In this document: piece by piece, positions 16,908 through 24,744 of the stretch
Numbering within the stretch: position 1 is the stretch's first letter
How the letters are laid out: every line of letters starts with the position of its first letter
Source of the DNA: Trichocoleus sp. FACHB-40
Lineage (GTDB): Bacteria; Cyanobacteriota; Cyanobacteriia; Cyanobacteriales; FACHB-T130
Length of the DNA stretch: 46,155 bases
NCBI RefSeq assembly: GCF_014695915.1
Contig: NZ_JACJPF010000061.1
Coordinates: 1-46,155, forward strand
Direction: 5' to 3'
Program-made: the position numbers and the translations under genes
The notes under the pieces: generated by a model
Told to the model about the DNA's origin: nothing
Databases searched by the model: none
What the model saw: the letters and a program-made list of their open reading frames with translations, nothing else

Positions 16908-17759
16908 TCAGCCCTTAACATTCATTTTTTGGGCTAGCTGCTGGGCGAGTTGGATGTGTAGGTTATGGCTAGCTTTGTAAGCCAGGATATGCGCTACAGG
17001 AAAATCTCCCAGTAAACTTAAATCCCCTACTAAGTCTAAAAGTTTATGACGTGCTGGCTCATTTGAAAATCTCAAAGGAGGATTAATCCAACCTTGAGAA
17101 CCGCAAACCAGCGCATTTTCTAGACTTCCGCCTTTTATTAAACCTGCGGTTTGCAGTTGCTCAATTTGGTGAGCGAGTCCAAAAGTGCGGGCGGGCGCGA
17201 TCGCTTGGGCAAAACTTTCCTGCGCTGGACACCAGCTGTGCCACTGATTGCCAATCGCTGCTAAATCAAAATCAATCCCGTAGGAAAATCGGGTCAAGGG
17301 TGCTGGCAGTGCCGCAACAAAGGCATCGCCATCATACACCCAAACAGGTTCTTGAAGGATAAAGGAGGAATCTGGACTTGATTCTAAGTTTGGAACAACT
17401 CCCACTTGGCTAATCGCTTTCACCCACTCCAGGGCCGATCCATCCAACAGCGGTACTTCCGGGCCATCAATCTCAATTCGAGCATTATCAACACCGCTAC
17501 CAGCTAAAGCACACAGCAGGTGTTCGACTGTCCGGACACGGGCTGAACCCTCACCCAGTTCCGTTGACAGAGTTGTAGAGACTACCGCCTTCACCTGTGC
17601 GGGAATTTGCGGAGAATCTGGGAGATCCACCCGTACAAAGTAGCGTCCCTCTCCCACCTCTGCTGGTAGCACCCGGACATGAGTCACGACACCGCTGTGT
17701 AGACCAATACCAGACAGTTCAAAAGATGCCCCTAGCGTTTGTTGCTTGTCCGTTGTCAT
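16908..17759 (-). CDS. lpxC: UDP-3-O-acyl-N-acetylglucosamine deacetylase
   Basis: 283 residues. LpxC is the zinc metallo-amidase that commits UDP-3-O-acyl-GlcNAc to lipid A synthesis. Visible landmarks are [12 protein letters not shown] at the N-terminus, [16 protein letters not shown] (first zinc His), [35 protein letters not shown] and [14 protein letters not shown], which carries the second zinc His and the Asp ligand. Length and motif order match the family. It lies 74 bp downstream of bamA and upstream of fabZ. The bamA-lpxC spacer contains a perfect 16-bp hairpin. Confidence 0.96.
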   Translation of the reverse strand: MTTDKQQTLGASFELSGIGLHSGVVTHVRVLPAEVGEGRYFVRVDLPDSPQIPAQVKAVVSTTLSTELGEGSARVRTVEHLLCALAGSGVDNARIEIDGPEVPLLDGSALEWVKAISQVGVVPNLESSPDSSFILQEPVWVYDGDAFVAALPAPLTRFSYGIDFDLAAIGNQWHSWCPAQESFAQAIAPARTFGLAHQIEQLQTAGLIKGGSLENALVCGSQGWINPPLRFSNEPARHKLLDLVGDLSLLGDFPVAHILAYKASHNLHIQLAQQLAQKMNVKG

Positions 17760-17789
17760 TTCTCGATTGCCCGTTGTTAGTTGAAGGAT

Positions 17790-17829
17790 GGCTAATGGCT
17801 AATTGCTCTTAAACAATTAGCCATTAGCC
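17790..17829 (-). repeat. Perfect 16-bp hairpin in the bamA-lpxC spacer (TAATGGC repeat)
   Basis: GGCTAATGGCTAATTG (17790-17805) and CAATTAGCCATTAGCC (17814-17829) are exact reverse complements with an 8-nt loop. Each arm holds two TAATGGC-type heptamers, the unit that also forms arrays at 15350-15378 and 25866-25940. The hairpin ends 5 bp before the bamA stop. It lacks a T-run on the transcribed strand, so it resembles an mRNA processing or stability element more than a simple terminator. Confidence 0.85.
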
Positions 17830-17833
17830 AACA

Positions 17834-20248
17834 TTAAAATCTCTCCCCAATCCCAAAGTGGAGACGGCTGCCACCTTCATTATTAAAACCGTAGTCGATT
17901 CTAATAGGCCCTAGGGGAGATTGCACCCGGACACCAAGACCGGCACCAATACCGCTTCCAGGCTTGTCCCGCACTCCAGCGGGGTCTCCAGGGACGCTTC
18001 CACCAGTACCCAAGTCAGTTCCTATATCGACAAACAAAGCGCCGCCGACAATTGAGAAAATCGGGAATCGATATTCTGCGGTTGCTTGGATAAAACTGCG
18101 ACCGCTGCCAACATCCCCTTCTTCAAAACCCCGCACAGAGTTACTACCGCCGAGGGAAAAAGCTTCATAGGGAGGTAAATCGCCGATTGCTGTCCCCGCT
18201 TGAACGTTAAAAGCGAGAGCTTGTGCGCCTTGGGAAAAGTTAGTGTATCTAACTGGAATGTAGTAGCTGTAGCTACCCCGCAGACGATTTAGGAAGATGT
18301 TGCCGAGTCCTACAGGGATAGTCTGCTCAACGCCTAACCGCAGCAGCGACCCAGCGGTAGGTTGCAGAGGGTTATTGCGGCGATCGCGTACTAATCCCAG
18401 CTGAACGCTAAATATGTCGTCTTTGCCTTCTCCACTAAAGCTCAGGTCGTTGCCTAGTTCATCCTCTGGGGTAAGGTCGCCATCGGAATCGCGGATTGAA
18501 ACCCGTTGATACTGCAAGCCCAAACTGCCTACCCATTCAGAAGTGGCAAGAGGGTTTCTATTTAGAGGACGAGTAAAGGTGACACCGCCGCCGAGTCTTA
18601 GAATGCGCGGGCGATCGCCATTAGGCAATTCAATATCGTTTTCACCGCCATCAAAAATCAGCGAAATCGACCGCCGTCTGAACCCATTAACAGTGTAGGA
18701 AGTGCGGTAGGGATCGCCAGCAATCCAAGGATCTGTGAAGTTGACATCAAACAACACCTCCCGCTGACCTACCTGCAACTCTGCCCCCAGTTTCTGGTTA
18801 TTGCCACCCAGATTTTGTTCTTGATAGCTGATCGTGCCAAATAACCCGCTAGCAGAACTAATACCCGCACCTGCTGCGATAGATCCGGTATTCTTTTCAA
18901 TTACGTCCACATTGACAACCACTCGGCGCGGATCTTTACCGGGAGCAAACGAAAGCCGCACATCTTCAAAGATGCCTAAGCGAAAGACTCGTCGCAGATC
19001 CTGTTCCGCAGTCCTCCGGTTAAAAACCTCCCCAGCTTCCAACTCCAGCTCTCGCGTAATAATGAATTCGCGGGTACGACCGCGGATAGGGCCCCCTTCC
19101 TCGTTAGTTGTCTCACCTTCCTTGTTGATATAGCGGACTTGTATATCTTCAATTAGCCCTTCTGCTACATCTAGACGTACCGTGCCATCTTCGCCAATCT
19201 CGGGTGCGGCAACCACCTGTGCTAGGTCATAACCGTTTTCTTTGTACCACTGGTTTAATCTTTTAACAGCTTCTTGAAAGCGGCGGAGGTTAAGGGTGGT
19301 GCCATACTGAGGCCCGAAGATGTCATCTATAACTTTTTGGGGTACGGCACGACTGGGTTGTTCGGCAGGCACAGGAGTAACTACGACGCTTCGCAGCACC
19401 GGGTTAGGCTCCACTAAAAAGGTGACGCGCACGCCCAAAGGTGTATCCTCTGGCTCTACTGTGACGTTTCTGAAAAAGCCTGTGGCGTAGATGGCATTCA
19501 CATCTTCCTGTAACTGGCTGCGGGTAGCAGTCCGTCCAGGGCGGGTGTTAATTGCCTCATAGACTTCGTTTTGCAGCTCTCCTTCGACGCCGCTAACTAC
19601 GACTTCACCAACCAGCACTCGCGCTTCTGGCAAATCGGGGACTGGCGCAGGAGAAGGTTGAATATTTTCAGGGGTGGGAGCAGGTTCCACAGTTGGTGGG
19701 GGCGCAGGCACATCAATATTTGGCTGTGAGGGCGCTCCTGGCGTGAGATCGAATTCAATTCGATTCGGTGTCTCTTGTTGCGGTAACGATTCGGTGCCTC
19801 GTTCTGGAGTCACTGGCTCTGTTGCAGGCGTGGGGGCTGGGTTTGGGGTTATAGGAGTTTGGCTGAGTACGGGCAATTTTTGGGGCGACTCAACAGCTCC
19901 CATCGTCTCTGGGGGGCTTACGGGGACTATTACATTGCCAACAGGTTGAGGAACAGCGCCAAGCGTTGTGGTGCCAACAGCAGCATCGCTATCGCTATTA
20001 GCTCCCATCGTCTCTGGGGGACTTACGGTGGCTATTACATCGCCAACAGGTTGAGAAACAGCGTTCAGGGTTGTGGTGCCAACAGCAGCATCGCTATTAG
20101 CTGCTGTCTGAGTATTGAAATCAGCGGACAAAGCAGCTGGTTTGGGAGCTTCCGGCGTAGAGTTTGCAGTTTCTCCCCTAGCAGGGAATGATAAACCAAA
20201 GGCAGATGAGGCAGCAAAAACTGCCAATAAGAAAGGAGATAAGCGCAT
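17834..20248 (-). CDS. bamA: Omp85/BamA outer-membrane protein assembly factor
   Basis: 804 residues from the ATG at 20248, chosen because it starts a signal peptide (MRLSPFLLAVFAASSAFG) and has AAAGGT just upstream; an earlier ATG at 20290 would bury the signal. After the signal comes a Pro/Thr/Val-rich linker (about 25-205) with an internal 35-residue repeat. Three POTRA domains follow (about 210-450; first LVGEVVVSGVEGEL, third with FNRRTAEQDLRRVFRLGIF). A 16-stranded beta-barrel then ends in the aromatic terminus FGIGERF, and FSLGGSNSVRGFEEGDVG is the conserved barrel (V/I)RG(F/Y) motif region. BamA folds and inserts outer-membrane proteins. Its linkage to lpxC-fabZ-lpxA-lpxB couples protein and lipid assembly of the outer membrane. 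Three POTRAs fit cyanobacterial Omp85. Confidence 0.95.
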   Translation of the reverse strand: MRLSPFLLAVFAASSAFGLSFPARGETANSTPEAPKPAALSADFNTQTAANSDAAVGTTTLNAVSQPVGDVIATVSPPETMGANSDSDAAVGTTTLGAVPQPVGNVIVPVSPPETMGAVESPQKLPVLSQTPITPNPAPTPATEPVTPERGTESLPQQETPNRIEFDLTPGAPSQPNIDVPAPPPTVEPAPTPENIQPSPAPVPDLPEARVLVGEVVVSGVEGELQNEVYEAINTRPGRTATRSQLQEDVNAIYATGFFRNVTVEPEDTPLGVRVTFLVEPNPVLRSVVVTPVPAEQPSRAVPQKVIDDIFGPQYGTTLNLRRFQEAVKRLNQWYKENGYDLAQVVAAPEIGEDGTVRLDVAEGLIEDIQVRYINKEGETTNEEGGPIRGRTREFIITRELELEAGEVFNRRTAEQDLRRVFRLGIFEDVRLSFAPGKDPRRVVVNVDVIEKNTGSIAAGAGISSASGLFGTISYQEQNLGGNNQKLGAELQVGQREVLFDVNFTDPWIAGDPYRTSYTVNGFRRRSISLIFDGGENDIELPNGDRPRILRLGGGVTFTRPLNRNPLATSEWVGSLGLQYQRVSIRDSDGDLTPEDELGNDLSFSGEGKDDIFSVQLGLVRDRRNNPLQPTAGSLLRLGVEQTIPVGLGNIFLNRLRGSYSYYIPVRYTNFSQGAQALAFNVQAGTAIGDLPPYEAFSLGGSNSVRGFEEGDVGSGRSFIQATAEYRFPIFSIVGGALFVDIGTDLGTGGSVPGDPAGVRDKPGSGIGAGLGVRVQSPLGPIRIDYGFNNEGGSRLHFGIGERF
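19896..20100 (-). repeat. 105-bp tandem repeat coding for the BamA linker
   Basis: Two imperfect copies begin at 19896 and 20001 with GCTCCCATCGTCTCTGGGGG on the plus strand. Each encodes about 35 residues containing AAVGTTTL, QPVG and SPPETMGA in the Pro-rich segment between the signal peptide and the first POTRA. The period keeps the frame. The copies differ at several bases, so the duplication is older than the one in the CHAT gene. Confidence 0.85.
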
Positions 20249-20322
20249 TTGATTACCTTTTTTCGACACTTCCAAACACCATGTAAACAATTTGTTTTTA
20301 GTCCTTAGTCAGTAGCTAATCA

Positions 20323-21057
20323 CTACTTTCTACTTGTCTCTTGAACTCTCTTGAGAACTTGCTGGTAGGCATCTTCCACCTGCCCTAAGTCGCGGCGGAA
20401 CCGATCTTTATCCAGCACCCGCCGATCGGGATCTTCTTCAGACTCGTCCCAAAGGCGGCAGGTGTCCGGGCTGATTTCATCTCCCAGTCGCAGCTGCTGC
20501 TGTTGGTCAATGCCAAACTCTAGTTTGAAGTCCACTAGGGTAATCCGAGACTTGTGGAAAAAGTCTGTGAGGATTTCGTTGATTCGCAAGGCACTAGCCT
20601 TTAATTGGTCGAGCTGTTCTGGTGTTGCTAGAGACAATAATAAGAGGCGATCGCGTGTCAACAAAGGATCTCCCAAATCGTCATTTTTAAAATAAAATTC
20701 CACCAGCGGATCAGGTAAAACTTTACCTACTGGTAATCCTGTCTGTTGACATAGACTTCCCGCAGCAATGTTCCTGACTACGACTTCTAACGGCACAATT
20801 TTCAGCGCCTGAACGCGCATTTGGTTGGGTGCCGGAGTATCAATGTAGTGGGTGGGTATGCCTGATGCTTCCAAAAGCTGGAACAAATGACTAGAGATAG
20901 TACAGTTAATCTCTCCTTTGCCAACGATCTGGCCCCGCTTTTTGGCATTAAAGGCGGTAGCATCGTCTTTGAAGTGAGCTAGCAGAATATTCGGATCGTC
21001 TGTGGCATAGAGAATTTTGGCTTTGCCTTCGTAGAGGCTTATGTGTTGGGCAGACAT
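20323..21057 (-). CDS. purC: Phosphoribosylaminoimidazole-succinocarboxamide (SAICAR) synthase
   Basis: 244 residues from the ATG at 21057. An upstream ATG at 21102 adds 15 residues with no family counterpart, so I prefer the later start. PurC condenses CAIR with aspartate using ATP in de novo purine synthesis. SLYEGKAKILYATD is the N-terminal signature. FNAKKRGQIVGKGEIN, VPLEVVVRNIAAGSL, LVDFKLEFG and GDEISPDTCRLWD are all conserved active-site stretches. It heads the minus-strand run with bamA and the lpx genes, 74 bp upstream of bamA, a neighbourhood seen in many cyanobacteria. A possible Pho-box-like array lies about 110-150 bp upstream. Confidence 0.95.
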   Translation of the reverse strand: MSAQHISLYEGKAKILYATDDPNILLAHFKDDATAFNAKKRGQIVGKGEINCTISSHLFQLLEASGIPTHYIDTPAPNQMRVQALKIVPLEVVVRNIAAGSLCQQTGLPVGKVLPDPLVEFYFKNDDLGDPLLTRDRLLLLSLATPEQLDQLKASALRINEILTDFFHKSRITLVDFKLEFGIDQQQQLRLGDEISPDTCRLWDESEEDPDRRVLDKDRFRRDLGQVEDAYQQVLKRVQETSRK

Positions 21058-21451
21058 GGAGAGTAGTTGTTTGTGTTGATGGATCGCCTTGGCAGCACAC
21101 AAGATTTTAATCCCTTAGGAGCCGCATAGTGTAAACAGATGGGCAGATGGGATTAACTGGCACGTTTTAGATTAACCTTTGGTTAAGTTTAGGTTAAAAT
21201 TATATTAAATGGATGATACTCTTTATATCTAAAGATCGCCTATAGAAGCTAGGTGGGGCGGCAAAACTTGAACCCAAAGTAACCAAAATCAACCGTGTAT
21301 GCGAGTAGTGGGGAGCGATCGCGGGTCAAGGTGATGCGGGGAATGTCTGCCTGATTCTCTAAACTTGCTTTTTAAGTCGTGGCGAAAAAAAGTGAACCGT
21401 AGGTTAATTTGTGAGGTAGAAAGTTAGGTAGTTTATGCTTAGGAGTTAGCT
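21058..21451. other. Divergent promoter region between purC and the small conserved gene
   Basis: This 394-bp gap separates the divergent purC (minus) and the 88-residue protein gene (plus). I see no further gene. It contains the Pho-box-like repeat array at 21169-21209, a HIP1 octamer near 21317, and an AGGAG ribosome-binding site at 21441-21445 for the plus-strand gene. Promoter hexamers cannot be assigned with confidence. Confidence 0.5.
21169..21209 (-). promoter_or_regulatory. Pho-box-like array (four 8-bp units at 11-bp spacing)
   Basis: Read on the minus strand, the units are TTTAATAT, TTTAACCT, CTTAACCA and GTTAATCT, each separated by exactly 3 bp. The Pho box described for the SphS-SphR system of Synechocystis is PyTTAAPyPy(T/A) repeated with 3-bp spacers. 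The two central units fit fully and the outer two each miss one position. The orientation points toward purC, about 110 bp away. Function is inferred from pattern only. It is AT-rich sequence, so chance is possible, although the regular spacing argues against it. Confidence 0.45.
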
Positions 21452-21718
21452 ATGACAGACCGCTCTGATTTTTTGTATCCAAGAAGTCGTTACTACGGTC
21501 AGGTGAAGCCGGAGAATTTAGTTTTCAACGCTAACCTACAAGAATTTTCTCAAAAGGTGAACTACATCTGCAACTTAGAAACTTCAGGCAAAATCTCACC
21601 TACAGATGCCTACGAACAGATTAAGAATCTCTGGAAACAGTTGAAACAAACAAAAAAGCAACTAGGAATTGGCGAAGACCCCTTCCAGAACAGCGACGAA
21701 AACCCAGCGGATTCGTAG
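21452..21718 (+). CDS. Small conserved cyanobacterial protein (DUF7219-like)
   Basis: 88 residues, ATG at 21452 with AGGAG six bases upstream. The sequence opens MTDRSDFLYPRSRYYG and continues with a predicted helical segment ending LWKQLKQTKKQLGIG. It is charged and soluble, with no signal peptide or membrane segment. I recognise it as a short protein conserved across cyanobacteria, probably the one catalogued as DUF7219, but no function is known to me and the DUF number is from memory. It stands alone, divergent from purC and convergent with the adenylate cyclase gene. Confidence 0.8.
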   Translation: MTDRSDFLYPRSRYYGQVKPENLVFNANLQEFSQKVNYICNLETSGKISPTDAYEQIKNLWKQLKQTKKQLGIGEDPFQNSDENPADS

Positions 21719-21767
21719 GTTTTTATCAGCAGTCAGTAGTCAGGTGGTAATAACTAATGAATAATGA

Positions 21768-24425
21768 CTACTTACTTGCCATTGTGTGGACTCCATCCCA
21801 AGCATCTGAAGGTGGGTGGTCAAGATAGTTTCTACACCGTTCCAGGTGAACTTTGACTGCCTGATCGTTAGGGTTTAAGCGGTAGGCATCATCAAAGAGG
21901 TTAATTGCTTTTTGGAAGTGCCTATTTATATAGGCTTGACGCCCATACTCGTAGAGATCCAAAAACTTTTTCGTTGAGTCGTTGAGAGGTTCTCGATAGT
22001 CACCTATCAATTCGTAGATACTGACGGCGGTGTTTTTCCCTTTGACGCGGATTTTGTCTAGTTCTCGGACTAAGATGCGATCGCGACACAAGTTGTAGGT
22101 AAACTCGCTCAAGATAATATCGCAGCCATACTCCTTAGTAACGCTTTCTAGGCGAGAACTTAGGTTAACTCCATCCCCAATCACTGTATAGTCCATCCGT
22201 TTGTGAGAACCGATGTTGCCAGAAACAACCTCACCCGAACTAATTCCAATCCCTATGTGAATCTGTGGCTGGTTGTCAAAAAAGCGACGCCTATTAAATT
22301 CGGATAGACGGCGACGCATATCCAATGCTGATTGGATAGCCATCCAAGCATGATTTTCCGCTAGTGGCAGAGGTGCGCCAAACACCGCCATCAAAGCATC
22401 GCCGATAAACTTATCTAAGGTGCCTTCGTGGTTAAAGACTGCCTCCACCATTGTTTCAAAATACTGATTCAGCAGCGAAACCACTTCCGACGCACCCAAA
22501 TTTTCCGTTAAGGTGGTGTAGCCGCGAATATCGGAAAATAAAATTGTTACATCTTTACGTTCGCTCAACATCAGGGCATTGTCGCCCAGTGCCATAACTT
22601 GTTCTGCCACCCTTGGGGTCATATAGCGGTACAGAGTGTTCTTCATCCGCTTTTCGTGGCTGATATCTTCCAACACCACCAAACCGCCTCTTACGCCTCC
22701 TTCGGGGTTGGTGAGAGGATTAACGGTAAGATTGGTACTGCGTTCAATTTCTTGAACTTGATCGACACTGAGAACCCAGTCGGCAGGAATGAGCGGATCA
22801 TTCCAGGGAATATATAATTTTGGATTGATGCGATCGCGTAGCGCCAAAATATAAGCCTCTGTTTGTCCTCCCTCAGCATTACAGCCTACTTCTGAATTCA
22901 AAGTTTCTTCTACTGAAAGCTGACACTTGGCGCATTTCGCCTGTGTAGGCACTTCATTAGCTGACTGTTGACTCTTGGCTAAATACAAGCCAATTGTCAG
23001 GCTTTGCTCTGGCACATAATGCTTAGCGCCAGTTTTCAGACTATCCTGAAGCCGGAACTGGAGATTTTCAATCGGCACCACATCCCAGACGTAGCGCCCC
23101 ACCAGTTTCTGCTCCCACAAATTTTTGTGGCATTTCCCCACAGCTTCCTTAATAGGGCAACCCAACAACTCCAGCGCCGCTTCATTAATCATCACAATTT
23201 GCCCCTGCATATCTGTGGAAATCACAGCATCCGAGAGACTTTGCAGGATGTCTTTCTGATACTGCTTTTCCACCAGCACATTCTCGAAGAGTTTGGCGTT
23301 TTCCAAGGCAATTCCCGCCTGGATATTAAACGCCTGCATAAACTCTTCGTCGGAACTGGTAAAACTGCCAGGGTGCTTATTAATCAACTGCGTCACGCCA
23401 ATTAATTCATTAGCTGAATTAAACACTGGCATACACAGGATATTGCGCGTCAAATAACCCGTCCGCTTGTCAGCGCTGGGGTCAAAACGCGGATCTTTGT
23501 AAGCATCGGCGATATTCAGCGCCTGACGAGTAGAGGCAACGTATCCGGCAATCCCTTTGTTAGAAGGAATCCGTATCGGTATGATCTCTGTGCCATCCTT
23601 GTTGGGAACTTTAGTCCAGAGTTCTCCTGTTTCTTTGCTCAACATAAACAGGGTACTGCGGTCTGCCTTCATCAGATCCCGCGCTTGCTCCATCACATAG
23701 CGCAGTGTGGCTTCTAAGTCAAGACTCTGACCCAGATATGTTGTTGCGCGTAATAGTGCAGCTGCGCCCCGTTGCTTGCGAGCCGCCACATAAAAAGATT
23801 GGCAGCTTTCCAAGATAATCCCGATGGAGGCGGCAAAGTCACGGAATCCTTGCTCATCCTCGGTTGTAAATGGGGAATCTCCAGCTTTATTCAACAGCTG
23901 AACTACAGCTACAATCTGGTTTTTGCTGCTATAAATCGGCATACATAGCAGATTGTGGGTGCGGTAGCCCGGTCGTTCGTCAACTTCTTTGTTAAATAGC
24001 GGGTGGCTGTAAGCGTCGGGGATGTTGAGAGTCTCACCCGTGGTAGCTACCTGACCGGCAATACCGACATTAATGGGAATGCGAATTTCTTTAGTGGCTC
24101 TCCCGTTGTCGGTTTCGGGAATTTTCGACCAAAGTTGGTTTTTTTCTTCGTCAACTAAAAATATTGTAGTTCTGTCTGCTTGCAGAATTTGACCCATTTT
24201 TAGGGTGAAAGCGTCCATGACCTGCTCTAGCATGGATTCCAGAGCTTCGTTGTTGATCATGTCGATCGCGCGCAGAAACTGCTGAAATTCAGCGGTAATA
24301 AAGTCAAGCAAGCAGATAAACTCACCAAACGATAGCTCTTTGACACGCGATGTCAGGACGCTAGTACGATTAAGGGTGAGCTGAGATAGAGTCGCCAGAA
24401 CGCTGCCAGTATTGGAGAGTGTCAT
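21768..24425 (-). CDS. GAF-GAF-PAS adenylate cyclase (CyaB-type)
   Basis: 885 residues from the ATG at 24425; a TTG at 24437 is an alternative. The order is GAF-A (about 65-210), GAF-B (about 235-380), PAS (about 390-480), a class III cyclase domain (about 620-800) and a TPR-like C-terminus (FQKAINLFDDAYRLNPND). Both GAFs carry an NKFDE-type motif (NKAGDSPFTTEDE and NKHPGSFTSSDE), as in the cyclic-nucleotide-binding GAFs of Anabaena CyaB1/CyaB2. Metal-binding Asp632 (LFSDIRGY) and Asp676 (FIGDALMAVFG) are present. Lys672 and Asp751 fit adenine specificity, and Asn754/Arg758 fit transition-state residues, so cAMP is the expected product. A Cys-rich insert between PAS and cyclase holds CAKC (Cys498, Cys501). 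No transmembrane helix is seen. Confidence 0.92.
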   Translation of the reverse strand: MTLSNTGSVLATLSQLTLNRTSVLTSRVKELSFGEFICLLDFITAEFQQFLRAIDMINNEALESMLEQVMDAFTLKMGQILQADRTTIFLVDEEKNQLWSKIPETDNGRATKEIRIPINVGIAGQVATTGETLNIPDAYSHPLFNKEVDERPGYRTHNLLCMPIYSSKNQIVAVVQLLNKAGDSPFTTEDEQGFRDFAASIGIILESCQSFYVAARKQRGAAALLRATTYLGQSLDLEATLRYVMEQARDLMKADRSTLFMLSKETGELWTKVPNKDGTEIIPIRIPSNKGIAGYVASTRQALNIADAYKDPRFDPSADKRTGYLTRNILCMPVFNSANELIGVTQLINKHPGSFTSSDEEFMQAFNIQAGIALENAKLFENVLVEKQYQKDILQSLSDAVISTDMQGQIVMINEAALELLGCPIKEAVGKCHKNLWEQKLVGRYVWDVVPIENLQFRLQDSLKTGAKHYVPEQSLTIGLYLAKSQQSANEVPTQAKCAKCQLSVEETLNSEVGCNAEGGQTEAYILALRDRINPKLYIPWNDPLIPADWVLSVDQVQEIERSTNLTVNPLTNPEGGVRGGLVVLEDISHEKRMKNTLYRYMTPRVAEQVMALGDNALMLSERKDVTILFSDIRGYTTLTENLGASEVVSLLNQYFETMVEAVFNHEGTLDKFIGDALMAVFGAPLPLAENHAWMAIQSALDMRRRLSEFNRRRFFDNQPQIHIGIGISSGEVVSGNIGSHKRMDYTVIGDGVNLSSRLESVTKEYGCDIILSEFTYNLCRDRILVRELDKIRVKGKNTAVSIYELIGDYREPLNDSTKKFLDLYEYGRQAYINRHFQKAINLFDDAYRLNPNDQAVKVHLERCRNYLDHPPSDAWDGVHTMASK

Positions 24426-24744
24426 GGGGAGGAGCAAGTGCCAGCTATGGTGTTAGCTATTAGGTGGTAGGACTGAGCCATTAGCTGTTTTTAGTAAGTA
24501 GCTGGTAAAAATCAACGTCAAATGAACATTGAGCGATAAAAATCGTGTATGGAGTCTATGTAGCCTCTATACGGGGAAAAAGGGTTTTTGGATCTCAGGT
24601 GATTTTTGCCCACTTACTTACTTATGTAGTCGCTATTGGCTAAATTCTTTTTTTCACACCCATTAACCTAATTTAACCTCGGTTACGATAAATGCTCATC
24701 AGTAGTTCTTAGTATTTAGCCATTAGTCTGTAGCCAGTTGTCAG
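24426..24744. other. Gap between the adenylate cyclase and sqdX
   Basis: 319 bp with no credible gene. Degenerate heptamer-like units (TTAGCTATTAG, GCCATTAG, ACTAATGACTG) lie at both ends, near 24445-24490 and 24705-24770. Two TTAACCT half-sites ten bases apart occur at 24663-24680. The cyclase promoter should lie here on the minus strand, but no convincing hexamers stand out. Confidence 0.4.

Noticed and set aside
24663-24680. Two TTAACCT half-sites upstream of the adenylate cyclase
   Set aside because: The spacing is 10 bp, not 11, and there are only two units, so it was not called a Pho box.
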